Shown: one piece after another, positions 34,293 through 43,517 of the stretch | How the letters are laid out: the number at the start of each line of letters is the position of its first letter | How positions within the stretch are numbered: the first letter of the stretch is position 1 | NCBI GenBank assembly: GCA_030683005.1 | Contig: JAUXMY010000042.1 | Location: 62,001 to 126,000, forward strand | Direction: 5' to 3' | Length of the DNA: 64,000 nt | Source of the DNA: Caulobacter sp. | GTDB lineage: Bacteria; Pseudomonadota; Alphaproteobacteria; Caulobacterales; Caulobacteraceae | Translations under genes and position numbers: made by a program | Notes under the pieces: model-generated | The model's database searches: none | Seen by the model: only the letters and a program-made list of their open reading frames with translations | What the model was told of the DNA's origin: nothing

Positions 34293-34829
34293 ATGAAACG
34301 CCTTCTCGTCGCCGTCGCGCTCAGCGCCGCCCTCGCCGCTCCCGCCTTCGCGGCGCTGCAGCCGGGCGCGAAGGCTCCGGACTTCGCCACGACCGCCTAC
34401 CTGGACGGCAAGCCGACGCCCTTCAGGCTCTCCGAGACACTGAAGGAGGGCCCCGTGGTGCTCTACTTCTTCCCGGCCGCCTTCACCGACGGCTGCACCA
34501 TCGAGGCCCGCGAGTTCGCGCTGGCCTCGCCGGAGTTCAAGGCCATGGGCGCGACGGTGATCGGCGTCACGGCCGGCAACACCGAGCGTCTGGCGGAATT
34601 CTCGAAGAGCGAATGCCGCGACCAGTTCGCGGTGGCGGCGGTCTCGAAGGACACCATCAAGGCCTTCGACGCCACCCTGGCGATCAAGCCCGATCTGTCG
34701 GGCCGGACCAGCTATGTCATCGCCCCCGACGGCAAGGTCTTGTTCGCCTGGTCCAACCTGACCAACCCGATCGAGCACGTCACCCGCACCAAGGCGGCGG
34801 TGAAAGCCTGGAAGGCTTCCCGGCCATAG
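34293..34829 (+). CDS. Exported BCP-type peroxiredoxin
   Basis: 178 aa with a Sec signal peptide (KRLLVAVALSAALAAPAFA). The thioredoxin-fold AhpC/TSA domain contains FFPAAFTDGCTIEAREF, with peroxidatic Cys68 and the preceding Thr65, in the BCP/PrxQ style. A second cysteine, Cys108 in KSECRDQF, may be resolving. Most BCP proteins are cytoplasmic, so a periplasmic location would be notable. Probably reduces hydroperoxides in the envelope. Confidence 0.87.
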   Translation: MKRLLVAVALSAALAAPAFAALQPGAKAPDFATTAYLDGKPTPFRLSETLKEGPVVLYFFPAAFTDGCTIEAREFALASPEFKAMGATVIGVTAGNTERLAEFSKSECRDQFAVAAVSKDTIKAFDATLAIKPDLSGRTSYVIAPDGKVLFAWSNLTNPIEHVTRTKAAVKAWKASRP

Positions 34830-34985
34830 AGCTACGCCCGGACGAGCGCCTCTCCCGCTTGCCTTTCCGACGGTTCTCGCGTACTAGCGCGCCTCTTCAC
34901 GGAAGGCGGTCTGTCGCGGAACCTTGAATGGGTCGGGAAACTCCCGTCCGCCGCGACCAGAGCCATCGTGACCGGGGACTCTTCC

Positions 34986-35017
34986 CTTCCCGGCCGCGCC
35001 GCCTTCCAAGCCGGAAG
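34986..35017 (+). promoter_or_regulatory. Hairpin just upstream of rpsF, possible S6:S18 leader element
   Basis: CTTCCCGGC (34986-34994) pairs with GCCGGAAG (35010-35017) with one bulged C, ending 10 nt before the rpsF ATG. Leaders of rpsF-rpsR operons in many bacteria carry a hairpin bound by the S6:S18 complex with an exposed CCG; a CCGCC lies in this loop. The match is loose and rests on position mainly. Confidence 0.3.
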
Positions 35018-35027
35018 AAGGAAACCT

Positions 35028-35426
35028 ATGGCGCTCTACGAGCACGTGGTCATCGCGCGGCAGGATATCTCGCCGCAGCAGGCCGAAGCCCTCAACGAGG
35101 AAATGAAGGCACTCATCGAAGGTCTGGGCGGTCACATCGCCAAGATCGAGTACTGGGGCCTCCGCAACCTCACCTACCGCATCAAGAAGAACCGCAAGGG
35201 TCACTATTCCCTGCTGGCGATCGACGCTCCGTCGGACGCTGTCAAGGAAATGGAGCGCCAGCTGTCGATCAACGAAGACGTGCTGCGCTACATGACCATC
35301 CGCATGGAAGAGCTCGACCTCGAGCTGTCCCCGGTTCTGGCCCGTCGTGATCGCGACCGCGAACGTTCGGATCGTCCCGAGCGGCCCGACCGGCCCGACC
35401 GGCCCCGCGAAGACTTCGCGGCTTAA
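35028..35426 (+). CDS. rpsF: 30S ribosomal protein S6
   Basis: 132 aa from ATG 35028 with GAAGGAAA upstream; the frame is open earlier but the N-terminus [17 protein letters not shown] is the normal S6 start. [21 protein letters not shown] is the conserved centre. The C-terminal tail is highly charged (repeated R/D/E with P, e.g. [14 protein letters not shown]), as in other alphaproteobacterial S6. First gene of rpsF-rpsR-rplI. Confidence 0.97.
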   Translation: MALYEHVVIARQDISPQQAEALNEEMKALIEGLGGHIAKIEYWGLRNLTYRIKKNRKGHYSLLAIDAPSDAVKEMERQLSINEDVLRYMTIRMEELDLELSPVLARRDRDRERSDRPERPDRPDRPREDFAA

Positions 35427-35440
35427 GGGAGAGAAGGATC

Positions 35441-35716
35441 ATGACCGACACCACCGCTCCCGAAGCAACCTCGGCCCCGGCCGCGAGCGGCGCCCGCCGC
35501 CCGTTCTACCGCCGCCGCAAGGTCTGCCCGTTCTCCGGCGCCAACGCCCCGAAGATCGACTACAAGGACGTGAAGCTGCTGCAGCGCTACGTCTCCGAAC
35601 GCGGCAAGATCGTGCCGTCGCGCATCACCGCGGTCTCGGCCAAGAAGCAACGTGAACTGGCCAAGGCCATCAAGCGCGCCCGCTTCCTGGCCCTGCTGCC
35701 CTACGTCGTGAAGTAG
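35441..35716 (+). CDS. rpsR: 30S ribosomal protein S18
   Basis: 91 aa. Core [15 protein letters not shown] ... [20 protein letters not shown], then [20 protein letters not shown], which is textbook S18. It binds S6 and 16S rRNA on the platform. Starts 14 nt after rpsF and is followed by rplI after 10 nt. Confidence 0.97.
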   Translation: MTDTTAPEATSAPAASGARRPFYRRRKVCPFSGANAPKIDYKDVKLLQRYVSERGKIVPSRITAVSAKKQRELAKAIKRARFLALLPYVVK

Positions 35717-35726
35717 GAGAACGACC

Positions 35727-36311
35727 ATGAAAGTCATTCTGCTCGAACGCGTCGAGGGCCGCGGCGCCCTTGGCGATGTCGTCACCGTCAAGGACGGCTT
35801 CGCCCGCAACTACCTCCTGCCCCGCTCCAAGGCGCTCCGCGCCACGGCCGCGAACCTGAAGGTCTTCGACGCCCAGCGCGCCGAGATCGAAGCTCGCAAC
35901 GCCAAGGCCAAGGAAGCTGCGGCGTCGGCCGGCGAGTCCCTGGACGGAACCGCCTACATCCTGATCCGTCAGGCCGGCGAAAGCGGGCAACTGTACGGCT
36001 CGGTCGCGGGTCGCGACGTCGCCGACATCATCAACGGCGCCGGCGGCAAGGTCGATCGCTCGATGGTCGTCCTCGACAAGCCGATCAAGACGCTCGGCGT
36101 GCACGACGTGAAGGTGAAGCTCCACTCGGAGGTCATCGTCACCGTCAGCATCAACATCGCCCGCAGCCAGGACGAAGCCGAGCGCCAGGCGCGCGGTGAA
36201 AACGTCATCACCTCGCAGTTCGACGAAGATGCGGCCCTCGCGGCGGAAGCGGCGGCCGACATGCTCGAAGGCGGCGCCGGCAAGCAGGACGGTCTGGGCG
36301 ACGAGTACTAG
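35727..36311 (+). CDS. rplI: 50S ribosomal protein L9
   Basis: 194 aa. N-terminal globular domain MKVILLERVEGRGALGDVVTVKDGFARNYLLP is diagnostic, followed by the long connecting helix (NAKAKEAAASAGESLDG) and the C-terminal domain. The tail after about residue 150 is longer and acidic, as in related alphaproteobacteria. Last gene of the r-protein operon, followed by a strong terminator at 36338-36368. Confidence 0.97.
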   Translation: MKVILLERVEGRGALGDVVTVKDGFARNYLLPRSKALRATAANLKVFDAQRAEIEARNAKAKEAAASAGESLDGTAYILIRQAGESGQLYGSVAGRDVADIINGAGGKVDRSMVVLDKPIKTLGVHDVKVKLHSEVIVTVSINIARSQDEAERQARGENVITSQFDEDAALAAEAAADMLEGGAGKQDGLGDEY

Positions 36312-36337
36312 GCTCGTCTCTCATCACCGATGAGATC

Positions 36338-36368
36338 GGGCGGCCCGGACTTCCGGGCCGCCCTTTTT
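36338..36368 (+). terminator. Rho-independent terminator after rplI
   Basis: GGGCGGCCCGGA (36338-36349) pairs perfectly with TCCGGGCCGCCC (36352-36363), and TTTTT follows at once (36364-36368). It sits 26 bp after the rplI stop and separates the r-protein operon from dnaB. Confidence 0.92.
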
Positions 36369-36500
36369 CGTGCGGGGCTCCGGGCTTGCGCCTTGCGACC
36401 TGTGACGCCCGGATCGAACATACATGGAACTCCACAACTGAATCGGACCTGCGGCCACACGGTCGCAGTCAGCCGACAGCCGTCGCGTTAATCTAGGTAA

Positions 36501-37991
36501 ATGGCCATCGTCCCCGCCCTCGACCTGCGTCCCGTCGACGCCGACCCGCAGATCCACGCGGCCCCCTCGAACATCGAGGCCGAGCAGGCGCTGCTGGGCA
36601 TCCTGATGTACGACAACGCCGCTTATGAGCGGCTGAGCGACCAGCTGAGCGGCCGGCACTTCTACGAGCCCTTCCACCAGCGGCTCTACAGCGCCATCGA
36701 GTCGCATATCCGCAAGGGCCAGCTGGCCGAGCCGATCCTGCTCGCCGAGGAGTTCAAGAAGGACGCCGCGTTCGAGGAGCTGGGCGGCATCCGCTATCTG
36801 GCCGACCTGTTCGAGCGCGCGCCGCCGGCCGCCAACGCCGCCGACTACGGCCGGGCCATCTACGACCTGGCCCTGCGCCGCGACCTGATCCGCATCGGCG
36901 GCGAGATCATGGTCGAGGCCCAGGCCGCCGACCCCGACATCACCGCCCGCGACCAGATCGAGCAGGCCGAGCAGAAGCTGTATGGCCTGGCCGAGAGCGG
37001 CACCTCGTCGGGGGGCTTCATCCCCTTCTCCAGCGCTCTCACCGGTGCGGTGCAGATGGCGGCCGAGGCCTACAGCCGTGACGGCGGGCTGGCCGGCCTG
37101 TCGACCGGCCTGATGGACCTGGACCGCCAGCTGGGCGGCCTGCACCCTTCGGACCTGCTGATCCTCGCCGGGCGTCCCTCGATGGGCAAGACGGCGCTGG
37201 CCACCAACATCGCCTTCAACGTCGCCCGCAGCTATGCCTGGGAGCCGCAGCCGGACGGTTCGCGAAAGACGGCCAGCGGCGGGGTCGTGGCCTTCTTCTC
37301 GCTCGAAATGAGCGCCGAGCAGCTGGCCATGCGGATCCTGGCCGACGCCTCGGGCGTGTCGGGCGACAAGCTGCGCAAGGGCGAGATCGACGCCAGCGAG
37401 TTCGGCCGCCTGCGCGACGCGGCCATCGAGATCCAGGAGGCGCCGCTCTATGTCGACGCCACCGGCGGCCTGTCCATCGCCAAGCTGACCGCCCGGGCCC
37501 GCCGCCTGAAGCGCTCGGTCGGCCTGGACCTGATCGTCATCGACTACCTGCAGCTGGTCACCACCGACAACGGCGGCCGCGACTCCAACCGCGTGCAGGA
37601 GGTCTCGGCCATCACCGGCGGCCTCAAGGCCCTGGCCAAGGAGCTGAACGTGCCGGTGCTGGCGCTGTCGCAGCTCAGCCGCCAGGTCGAGAACCGCGAG
37701 GACAAGAAGCCCCAGCTCTCCGACCTGCGGGAATCGGGCTCGATCGAGCAGGACGCCGACGCCGTCATGTTCGTCTATCGCGAGGCCTATTACCTGGGCC
37801 GCACCGAGCCGCGCGAGGGCACGCCCGAGCACATGACCTGGCAGGAGGAGATGGACAAGATCGCCAACCTCGCCGAGGTCATCATCGGCAAGCAGCGCCA
37901 CGGTCCCATTGGCACGGTGAAGCTGCACTTCCACTCCGACACCACCAAGTTCGGCAACCTCGCCCGCGAGGGCCGGTTCGACGTGCGGTGA
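36501..37991 (+). CDS. dnaB: Replicative DNA helicase
   Basis: 496 aa. N-terminal DnaB domain (NIEAEQALLGILMYDN, GGIRYLADLFERAPP) and RecA-like C-terminal domain with Walker A GRPSMGKTALATNIA, Walker B LIVIDYLQLV, and the SQLSRQVENREDKKPQLSDL segment with the arginine finger area. Hexameric 5'-3' helicase at the fork. The gene is uninterrupted; no intein at the usual Walker-loop site. Separated from the r-protein operon by a terminator. Confidence 0.97.
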   Translation: MAIVPALDLRPVDADPQIHAAPSNIEAEQALLGILMYDNAAYERLSDQLSGRHFYEPFHQRLYSAIESHIRKGQLAEPILLAEEFKKDAAFEELGGIRYLADLFERAPPAANAADYGRAIYDLALRRDLIRIGGEIMVEAQAADPDITARDQIEQAEQKLYGLAESGTSSGGFIPFSSALTGAVQMAAEAYSRDGGLAGLSTGLMDLDRQLGGLHPSDLLILAGRPSMGKTALATNIAFNVARSYAWEPQPDGSRKTASGGVVAFFSLEMSAEQLAMRILADASGVSGDKLRKGEIDASEFGRLRDAAIEIQEAPLYVDATGGLSIAKLTARARRLKRSVGLDLIVIDYLQLVTTDNGGRDSNRVQEVSAITGGLKALAKELNVPVLALSQLSRQVENREDKKPQLSDLRESGSIEQDADAVMFVYREAYYLGRTEPREGTPEHMTWQEEMDKIANLAEVIIGKQRHGPIGTVKLHFHSDTTKFGNLAREGRFDVR

Positions 37992-37993
37992 CT

Positions 37994-38147
37994 CTCCCTC
38001 CCCCTTGTGGGGAGGGACAGACCTGTGAAGCAGGTCAGGGTGGGGCAAGAGGCGCCCGCCTCCCGAGTCAGGTGAGCATCGCTTCTTGCCCCACCCGTCT
38101 CGTCTCGCTGCGCTCGCCGATCCACCCTCCCCATAAAGGGGAGGGAG
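37994..38147. repeat. Intergenic palindromic repeat (dnaB-alr), family 3
   Basis: Outer arms 37994-38016 and 38125-38147 pair at 21 of 23 positions (CTCCCTCCCC ... GGGGAGGGAG) and inner arms GGGTGGGGCAAGA (38038-38050) and TCTTGCCCCACCC (38084-38096) pair perfectly. No coding capacity. A repeat of this general type is familiar between genes of Caulobacterales and other alphaproteobacteria. Confidence 0.8.
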
Positions 38148-38216
38148 AACCTGAAGCTATACCCCTCGCACCTTCCCGCGCTTGACCCTGCGCGGCCCGC
38201 CCCTTAGCCGGGCGAC

Positions 38217-39263
38217 ATGACCGCGACCTCGCTGACCATCGACCTTGACGCCCTGGCGCGGAACTTCCGGTTCCTGCGCGATACGGCCGGCGTGGAGGCG
38301 GCGCCGGCGGTGAAGGCTGACGGCTACGGTCTGGGCGCGCTGGAGGTGTCCCGCCGGCTGCTGGCCGAGGGCGCCCTGACCTTCTACGTGGCCCGGCTGG
38401 CCGAGGGCGAGGCGCTGCGCGCGGCGCTGGGCGGCGGACCGGTGATCCAGGTTCTGGACGGCCCGACGGCCGGCTCGGTCGCGCGGCTGCTGGCGGCCGA
38501 CCTGACGCCGGTGGTCAACAGCCTGGAGCAGGCCGGCCGCTGGCGGACCGAGGGGCGCGGACGGCCGGTCACCCTGCACGTCGACACCGGCATGAACCGA
38601 CTGGGCGTCACCCTGGCCGAGGCGCGCGGCCTCGCCGGCTGGGACGGCGTCGAGCTGGTCATCAGCCACCTGGCCTGCGGCGCGCTGCCGGAGCATCCCA
38701 TGAACGGCCGACAGCTGGCGGTCTTCCGCGAGGCGCGTGAGCTGTTCCCGGCGGCGCGGGCCGGACTGGCCTCGTCGGGCGGCATCTTTCTGGGACCCGA
38801 CTACGCCTTCGACCAGGTGCGGCCAGGCGTCAGCCTGTTCGGCGGCGGCCCGCGCGACGTCCCCGACGACCGCATCGCGCCGGTGGCGACGCTGGAGGCC
38901 CCCATCCTGCAGGTGCGCGACGTTGCGGCGGGCGAGACCATCGGCTACGGCGGCGCGTTCCAGGCCACAGGTCCGACGCGGGTGGCGATCGTGGCGGCCG
39001 GTTATGCCGACGGCGTGCCGCGCGGCAGCCATCCTGCCGGCGCGGTCTGGTTCGACGGCGCCCTGCGCCGGATGCTGGGCCGCGTCTCCATGGACATGAT
39101 CGCCGTCGACGTGACCGGCTGCATCGCCGCCCGCCCCGGGGCGATGGTCGAAATCCTCGGCCGCAACCGCCTGGTCGACGAGGCGGCGGCGGCGGCGGGG
39201 ACGACGTCCTACGAGCTGCTTACGCGCCTGTCGCCCCGGGCCGAGCGGCGCTGGATCGGCTAG
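38217..39263 (+). CDS. alr: Alanine racemase
   Basis: 348 aa. PLP enzyme making D-alanine for peptidoglycan. The PLP lysine is Lys33 in [24 protein letters not shown] is the conserved strand; the catalytic Tyr is in ETIGYGGAF near residue 245; [14 protein letters not shown] closes the beta-barrel C-terminal domain. Slightly short for the family. Its TAG overlaps the convergent Yip1-like gene (CTAG). Confidence 0.95.
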   Translation: MTATSLTIDLDALARNFRFLRDTAGVEAAPAVKADGYGLGALEVSRRLLAEGALTFYVARLAEGEALRAALGGGPVIQVLDGPTAGSVARLLAADLTPVVNSLEQAGRWRTEGRGRPVTLHVDTGMNRLGVTLAEARGLAGWDGVELVISHLACGALPEHPMNGRQLAVFREARELFPAARAGLASSGGIFLGPDYAFDQVRPGVSLFGGGPRDVPDDRIAPVATLEAPILQVRDVAAGETIGYGGAFQATGPTRVAIVAAGYADGVPRGSHPAGAVWFDGALRRMLGRVSMDMIAVDVTGCIAARPGAMVEILGRNRLVDEAAAAAGTTSYELLTRLSPRAERRWIG

Positions 39264-39880
39264 TTCAGCCCCCCGGCAAGCGCCGCGGCGCCGACCGCGC
39301 CCAGCGCGCCCATGGCGACGATGGATCCCACAATCATGCCGATCACGGCGTAGACGACGAGCATCGCGATCACCACAACCGCCGTGTAGCCAATGGCCTT
39401 GTCAGCCGGGGTCTTCATCAGGTTGGGAAGGCCGAGATAGAGCAGATAGAGGCTGTAGAGCCCCAGTATCCCCAGGAAGGCGAGCATGGGGACGAGATTG
39501 AACACGCCTGCGAGCCAGGCGGCCGTGCTGCCATAGGCCGCGACTTTCAGCGCCTGGATCTGGTTCTTCTCGCCGCCAAAGCTTGGGGCCAGGCCATCGA
39601 TCACAAGGGCCATGATGTAGACCCCGGCCAGAGAAAGACCGTAGCCGACAACGGCCGCAACGAGCGTGAAGGGCGCGAACAGAAACCCTCCGCCCAGCAT
39701 CGATCCGAGGAACTGGCAGACCGGCCCGATCGCCGCCAGGATCATGATGTAGCCGGTGAAAAGTCCCTTCACCGTCGCCGGCTCGGCCGCGATGACGTCC
39801 CAGGTCGGCTTCGGCCGCAGCAGGATGTCCTGAACCCTCTGGACCAGACCGGACGAGGATCCTCCGTCAACAACGCTCAT
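39260..39880 (-). CDS. Yip1-domain integral membrane protein
   Basis: 206 aa. N-terminal [24 protein letters not shown] followed by about five membrane helices is the pattern of bacterial Yip1/YIP1-domain proteins; [18 protein letters not shown] is the conserved loop. Ends in Gly/Ala-rich helix. Function unknown. Divergent from radA and convergent with alr, with which it shares the stop tetranucleotide CTAG. Confidence 0.8.
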   Translation of the reverse strand: MSVVDGGSSSGLVQRVQDILLRPKPTWDVIAAEPATVKGLFTGYIMILAAIGPVCQFLGSMLGGGFLFAPFTLVAAVVGYGLSLAGVYIMALVIDGLAPSFGGEKNQIQALKVAAYGSTAAWLAGVFNLVPMLAFLGILGLYSLYLLYLGLPNLMKTPADKAIGYTAVVVIAMLVVYAVIGMIVGSIVAMGALGAVGAAALAGGLN

Positions 39881-40040
39881 CAGTCGCCTCCCAAACCGAA
39901 TGGATTGCCTTCGCTGCCGAAGCCTACCGGAGTCACGGCCTTTTGCGAGACACGGTTCCGCGAACAGGGCGGCGAGGATTGCCCGGGCGTTGTTCCCGTT
40001 TTGTCGCTATGGTCAGCTCACCCTCGAATCAGGAGCGCGC

Positions 40041-41402
40041 ATGGCCCGCGACGGCGCTGTCTATGTCTGCCAGTCCTGCGGCGCGGCGCAGTCGAAGTGG
40101 GCGGGCCAGTGCCCGGCCTGCAACGCCTGGAACAGCCTGGTCGAGGAGGTCACATCCCGCCCGCCCGGCGCGCTGGCGCCGACGAAGGCGAGCAAGACCC
40201 GAGGCCTGGCCTTCGAGGGTCTCGAGAGCGAAAATCCCGAGCCGCCGCGCATCGTCACCGGCGTCGACGAGTTCGACCGCGTCTGCGGCGGCGGCGTGGT
40301 GCCGGGCAGCGCAATCCTGCTGGGCGGCGACCCGGGCGTCGGCAAGTCGACCCTGCTGCTTCAGGTGGTCGCCAACGCCGCCCTGCGCGGCGCCCGCTGC
40401 GCCTACATCTCCGGCGAGGAGGCCGTTGAGCAGATCCGGGGCCGCGCCGGCCGCATGGGCCTGGCCCAGGCGCCGGTCAAGCTGGCCGCCGAGACCGCCC
40501 TGCGCGACATCCTGGACGGCCTCAAGCGCGAACCGTTCGACCTGGTGGTCATCGACTCGATCCAGACCATGTGGAGCGACGCCCACGAGGCGGGACCCGG
40601 CTCGGTCACCCAGGTGCGCAGCTGCGCCGCCGAGCTGGTTCGCCTGGCCAAGAAGCGCGGCATCGCCATGATCCTGGTCGGCCACGTCACCAAGGACGGC
40701 CAGATCGCCGGACCGCGCGTGGTCGAGCACATGGTCGACGCCGTTCTCGCCTTCGAGGGTGAACGCGGCTACCCGTTCCGCATCCTGCGCGGGGCCAAGA
40801 ACCGCTTTGGCGCTACCGACGAGATCGGCGTGTTCGAGATGGGCGACATAGGCCTGAGCGAGGTGCGCAATCCCTCGGCCCTGTTCCTCAACGAGGGCGG
40901 CGAACGGGCGGCCGGTGCGGCGGTGTTCGCTGGCATCGAGGGCAGCCGGCCGGTTCTGGTCGAATTCCAGGCCCTGGTGGCGCCCAGCGCATACGGCACG
41001 CCTCGCCGCGCGGTGGTCGGCTGGGACAACGGGCGGCTCGCCATGGTGCTGGCGGTGCTGGAGTCACGCTGCGGTCTGGGCCTGGGCAACCGCGACGTCT
41101 ACCTCAACGTCGCCGGCGGCCTGCGGATCAGCGAACCGGCCGCGGACCTGGCCGCGGCGGCCGCCCTTGCCTCCTCGGCGCTGGACGAGGCCCTGCCCCA
41201 GGACTGCGTGGTGTTCGGCGAGGTCAGCCTCTCGGGCGAGGTGCGGCCGGTCGGCCGGATGGAGTCCCGCCTCAAGGAAGCCGCGAAACTGGGATTCAAG
41301 CGGGCGCTCGGGCCGGTAGGCGCCGGCGACGGCCTGGCGGTGACGGGCGTATCCCGGCTGGCCGACGCGGTCAGACGGATCGGCGAGCAGTCCTGGAGTT
41401 GA
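40041..41402 (+). CDS. radA: DNA repair protein RadA (Sms)
   Basis: 453 aa from ATG 40041 with AGGAG upstream; the frame is open to 39900 but lacks a ribosome site. N-terminal zinc finger C10-x2-C13-x10-C24-x2-C27 (YVCQSCG, QCPACNAW), Walker A GGDPGVGKSTLLLQV, the RadA-specific KNRFG motif in GAKNRFGATDEIG, and the C-terminal Lon-protease-like domain (DCVVFGEVSLSGEVRPV). Branch migration helicase in recombination. Followed by cvpA after 7 nt. Confidence 0.96.
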   Translation: MARDGAVYVCQSCGAAQSKWAGQCPACNAWNSLVEEVTSRPPGALAPTKASKTRGLAFEGLESENPEPPRIVTGVDEFDRVCGGGVVPGSAILLGGDPGVGKSTLLLQVVANAALRGARCAYISGEEAVEQIRGRAGRMGLAQAPVKLAAETALRDILDGLKREPFDLVVIDSIQTMWSDAHEAGPGSVTQVRSCAAELVRLAKKRGIAMILVGHVTKDGQIAGPRVVEHMVDAVLAFEGERGYPFRILRGAKNRFGATDEIGVFEMGDIGLSEVRNPSALFLNEGGERAAGAAVFAGIEGSRPVLVEFQALVAPSAYGTPRRAVVGWDNGRLAMVLAVLESRCGLGLGNRDVYLNVAGGLRISEPAADLAAAAALASSALDEALPQDCVVFGEVSLSGEVRPVGRMESRLKEAAKLGFKRALGPVGAGDGLAVTGVSRLADAVRRIGEQSWS

Positions 41403-41409
41403 CCCGCGC

Positions 41410-42021
41410 ATGACCCAGTTCGACTTCATCGCCGGTCCGCTGCTGATCGTCTCGGCCCTGATCGGGTTCAGCCGGGGTGCGACGAAGGAACTCATGACCG
41501 TCGTCGCCTTCCTCGTGGCGGCCATCACAGCGGTGTTCGCGTTGCGATTCACCGCCCCGATCGGCCGCTCGATCGTCGAGCCGGACTGGGCCGGCGTCGG
41601 GATTGCCCTTCTGTTTGTCTTTGGTCTGACCTATATCGCGCTGCGATTGCTCGGCGCGGGTCTCCAGCGGCGGGTGCACGAGACCCAGGCCCTGGGAATT
41701 CTGGACCGCGGCGTCGGCGCCGGGTTCGGATTTGTCCGGGCGATGGTGCTGCTCGGGGCGTTCAGCCTTCTGTTCCAGATGGCCAGCACGACCGAGACTG
41801 CGCCGAAATGGGTGACGGGCGCCCTCACCTATCCGCTGGTGGACGCGTCAGGCCGGATCCTCAAGGCCTTCGCGCCGGAGGGATTCGAGGTGGTTCGCGC
41901 TGTCGCACCGACCCTGGAACGGGCGGTCGAGGCGGGGGCCGCGCCGCCGAAGGGCGACGAAACGGGCTACGGCGAAGGCGAGCGCGACGCCATGGACGAC
42001 CTTGTGGAGAAGACGCGATGA
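41410..42021 (+). CDS. cvpA: CvpA family membrane protein
   Basis: 203 aa, with four hydrophobic helices. FDFIAGPLLIVSALIGFSRGATKELMTVV is the CvpA N-terminus and ILDRGVGAGFGFVRAMVLLG the conserved third part. Required for colicin V export in E. coli and linked to purF there; the same link holds here, since its stop overlaps the purF ATG. Acidic C-terminus. Physiological role unclear. Confidence 0.92.
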   Translation: MTQFDFIAGPLLIVSALIGFSRGATKELMTVVAFLVAAITAVFALRFTAPIGRSIVEPDWAGVGIALLFVFGLTYIALRLLGAGLQRRVHETQALGILDRGVGAGFGFVRAMVLLGAFSLLFQMASTTETAPKWVTGALTYPLVDASGRILKAFAPEGFEVVRAVAPTLERAVEAGAAPPKGDETGYGEGERDAMDDLVEKTR

Positions 42022-43517
42022 CCCGCCTGGGCCGGACGACGGACACCTACTCACACCTCGTCCAGCGTGATCCCGACGACGACACGCTGCGGCTCGAATG
42101 CGGCGTGTTCGGCGTCTTCGGCGTCCGCGACGCCGCCGCCGTCGCCGCCCTCGGCCTTCATGCCCTGCAGCACCGCGGCCAGGAGGCCTGCGGCATCGCC
42201 GCCTTTGACGGCAGGAGCTTCCATACCGAGCGGCACCTGGGCCATGTCGGCGACGCCTTCGGCGGCGACGACCTGATCGAGCGCCTGCCCGGCAGCCACG
42301 CCATCGGCCACACCCGCTACGCCACCGCCGGCGGCAGCGGCATCCGCAACGTCCAGCCGATGTTCGCCGACCTCGAGGCCGGCGGCGTCGCCCTGGCCCA
42401 CAACGGCAACCTGACCAACTTCCTGGCCCTGCGCGAGCGGCTGGTCAGCGAAGGGGCAATCTTCCAGTCGACCAGCGACAGCGAGGTGATCCTCCATCTG
42501 ATCGCCCGTTCGCGGAAGGCGCGCGTCGTCGACCGCTTCATCGACGCCATCGGCCAGATCGAGGGCGGCTACGCCCTGGTCGCCCTGACCAACAAGAAGA
42601 TGATCGGCGTGCGCGACCCGCTGGGCATCCGCCCGCTGGTGCTCGGCGACCTCAACGGCAACCCGGTTCTCGCGTCGGAGACCTGCGCCCTCGACATGAT
42701 CGGCGCCCGCTTCGTGCGCGACATCGACAACGGCGAGATGGTGGTCATCGACGAGACCGGAGTCACCAGCCTCAAGCCTTTCCCGCCGCAGCGGGCCCGG
42801 CCCTGCGTGTTCGAGTACGTCTACTTCGCCCGCCCCGACAGCATCGTGAACGGCCGCTCGGTCTATGACGTGCGCAAGCGCATGGGGATGCGGCTGGCGG
42901 AGGAGACGCCGACCGACGCCGACGTGGTCGTACCGGTGCCCGACAGCGGCGTTCCGGCCGCCCTCGGCTACGCCCAGGCCAGCGGCGTGCCCTACGAGCT
43001 GGGCATCATCCGCAGCCACTTCGTGGGCCGCACCTTCATCCAGCCGACCCAGGGCGTGCGCGAACTGGGCGTGCGCATGAAGCACAGCCCCAACCGCGCC
43101 GTTCTGGCCGGCAAGCGGGTGGTGCTGATCGACGACTCCGTCGTGCGCGGCACCACCAGCCGCAAGATCGTCCGCATGGTCCGTGAGGCGGGCGCCAAGG
43201 AGGTCCACCTGCGCTCGGCCAGCCCGCCGATCATGTGGCCGGACTTCTACGGCATCGACATGCCCGACCGCGACAAGCTGCTGGCGGCCCGCAAGTCGCT
43301 GGCCGAGATGACCCGTTTCCTCGAGGTGGACTCGCTGGGCTTCCTGTCGGTCGAGGGCCTCTACTGGGCGCTGGAGGCCGGTCCGCGCGACCCCGCCGCG
43401 CCGCAGTTCACCGACCATTACTTCACCGGCGACTACCCGACCCGCCTGCTCGACCGCGAGATCGCCGAGGGCCAGGCGGACGGCGGACGGCAGCTGTCGT
43501 TCCTGGTGAGCGCGTGA
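42018..43517 (+). CDS. purF: Amidophosphoribosyltransferase
   Basis: 499 aa from ATG 42018, overlapping the cvpA stop by 4 nt. First step of purine synthesis: PRPP + Gln to phosphoribosylamine. Residues 1-27 are a propeptide; after cleavage Cys28 (LRLECGVFGVFG) is the glutaminase nucleophile. HRGQEACGIA and GHTRYATAG follow. The PRTase loop is RVVLIDDSVVRGTTSRK. The C-terminal cysteines typical of [4Fe-4S] forms are not seen, so this is probably the metal-free type. Stop overlaps the next start (GTGA). Confidence 0.96.
   Translation: MTRLGRTTDTYSHLVQRDPDDDTLRLECGVFGVFGVRDAAAVAALGLHALQHRGQEACGIAAFDGRSFHTERHLGHVGDAFGGDDLIERLPGSHAIGHTRYATAGGSGIRNVQPMFADLEAGGVALAHNGNLTNFLALRERLVSEGAIFQSTSDSEVILHLIARSRKARVVDRFIDAIGQIEGGYALVALTNKKMIGVRDPLGIRPLVLGDLNGNPVLASETCALDMIGARFVRDIDNGEMVVIDETGVTSLKPFPPQRARPCVFEYVYFARPDSIVNGRSVYDVRKRMGMRLAEETPTDADVVVPVPDSGVPAALGYAQASGVPYELGIIRSHFVGRTFIQPTQGVRELGVRMKHSPNRAVLAGKRVVLIDDSVVRGTTSRKIVRMVREAGAKEVHLRSASPPIMWPDFYGIDMPDRDKLLAARKSLAEMTRFLEVDSLGFLSVEGLYWALEAGPRDPAAPQFTDHYFTGDYPTRLLDREIAEGQADGGRQLSFLVSA

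Noticed and set aside
36501..37991. Intein in dnaB
   Set aside because: The Walker A loop and downstream motifs are contiguous and total length is normal for DnaB.
36324..38048. 574-aa minus-strand open frame
   Set aside because: Antisense of dnaB, with His/Gly/Asp-rich shadow composition.
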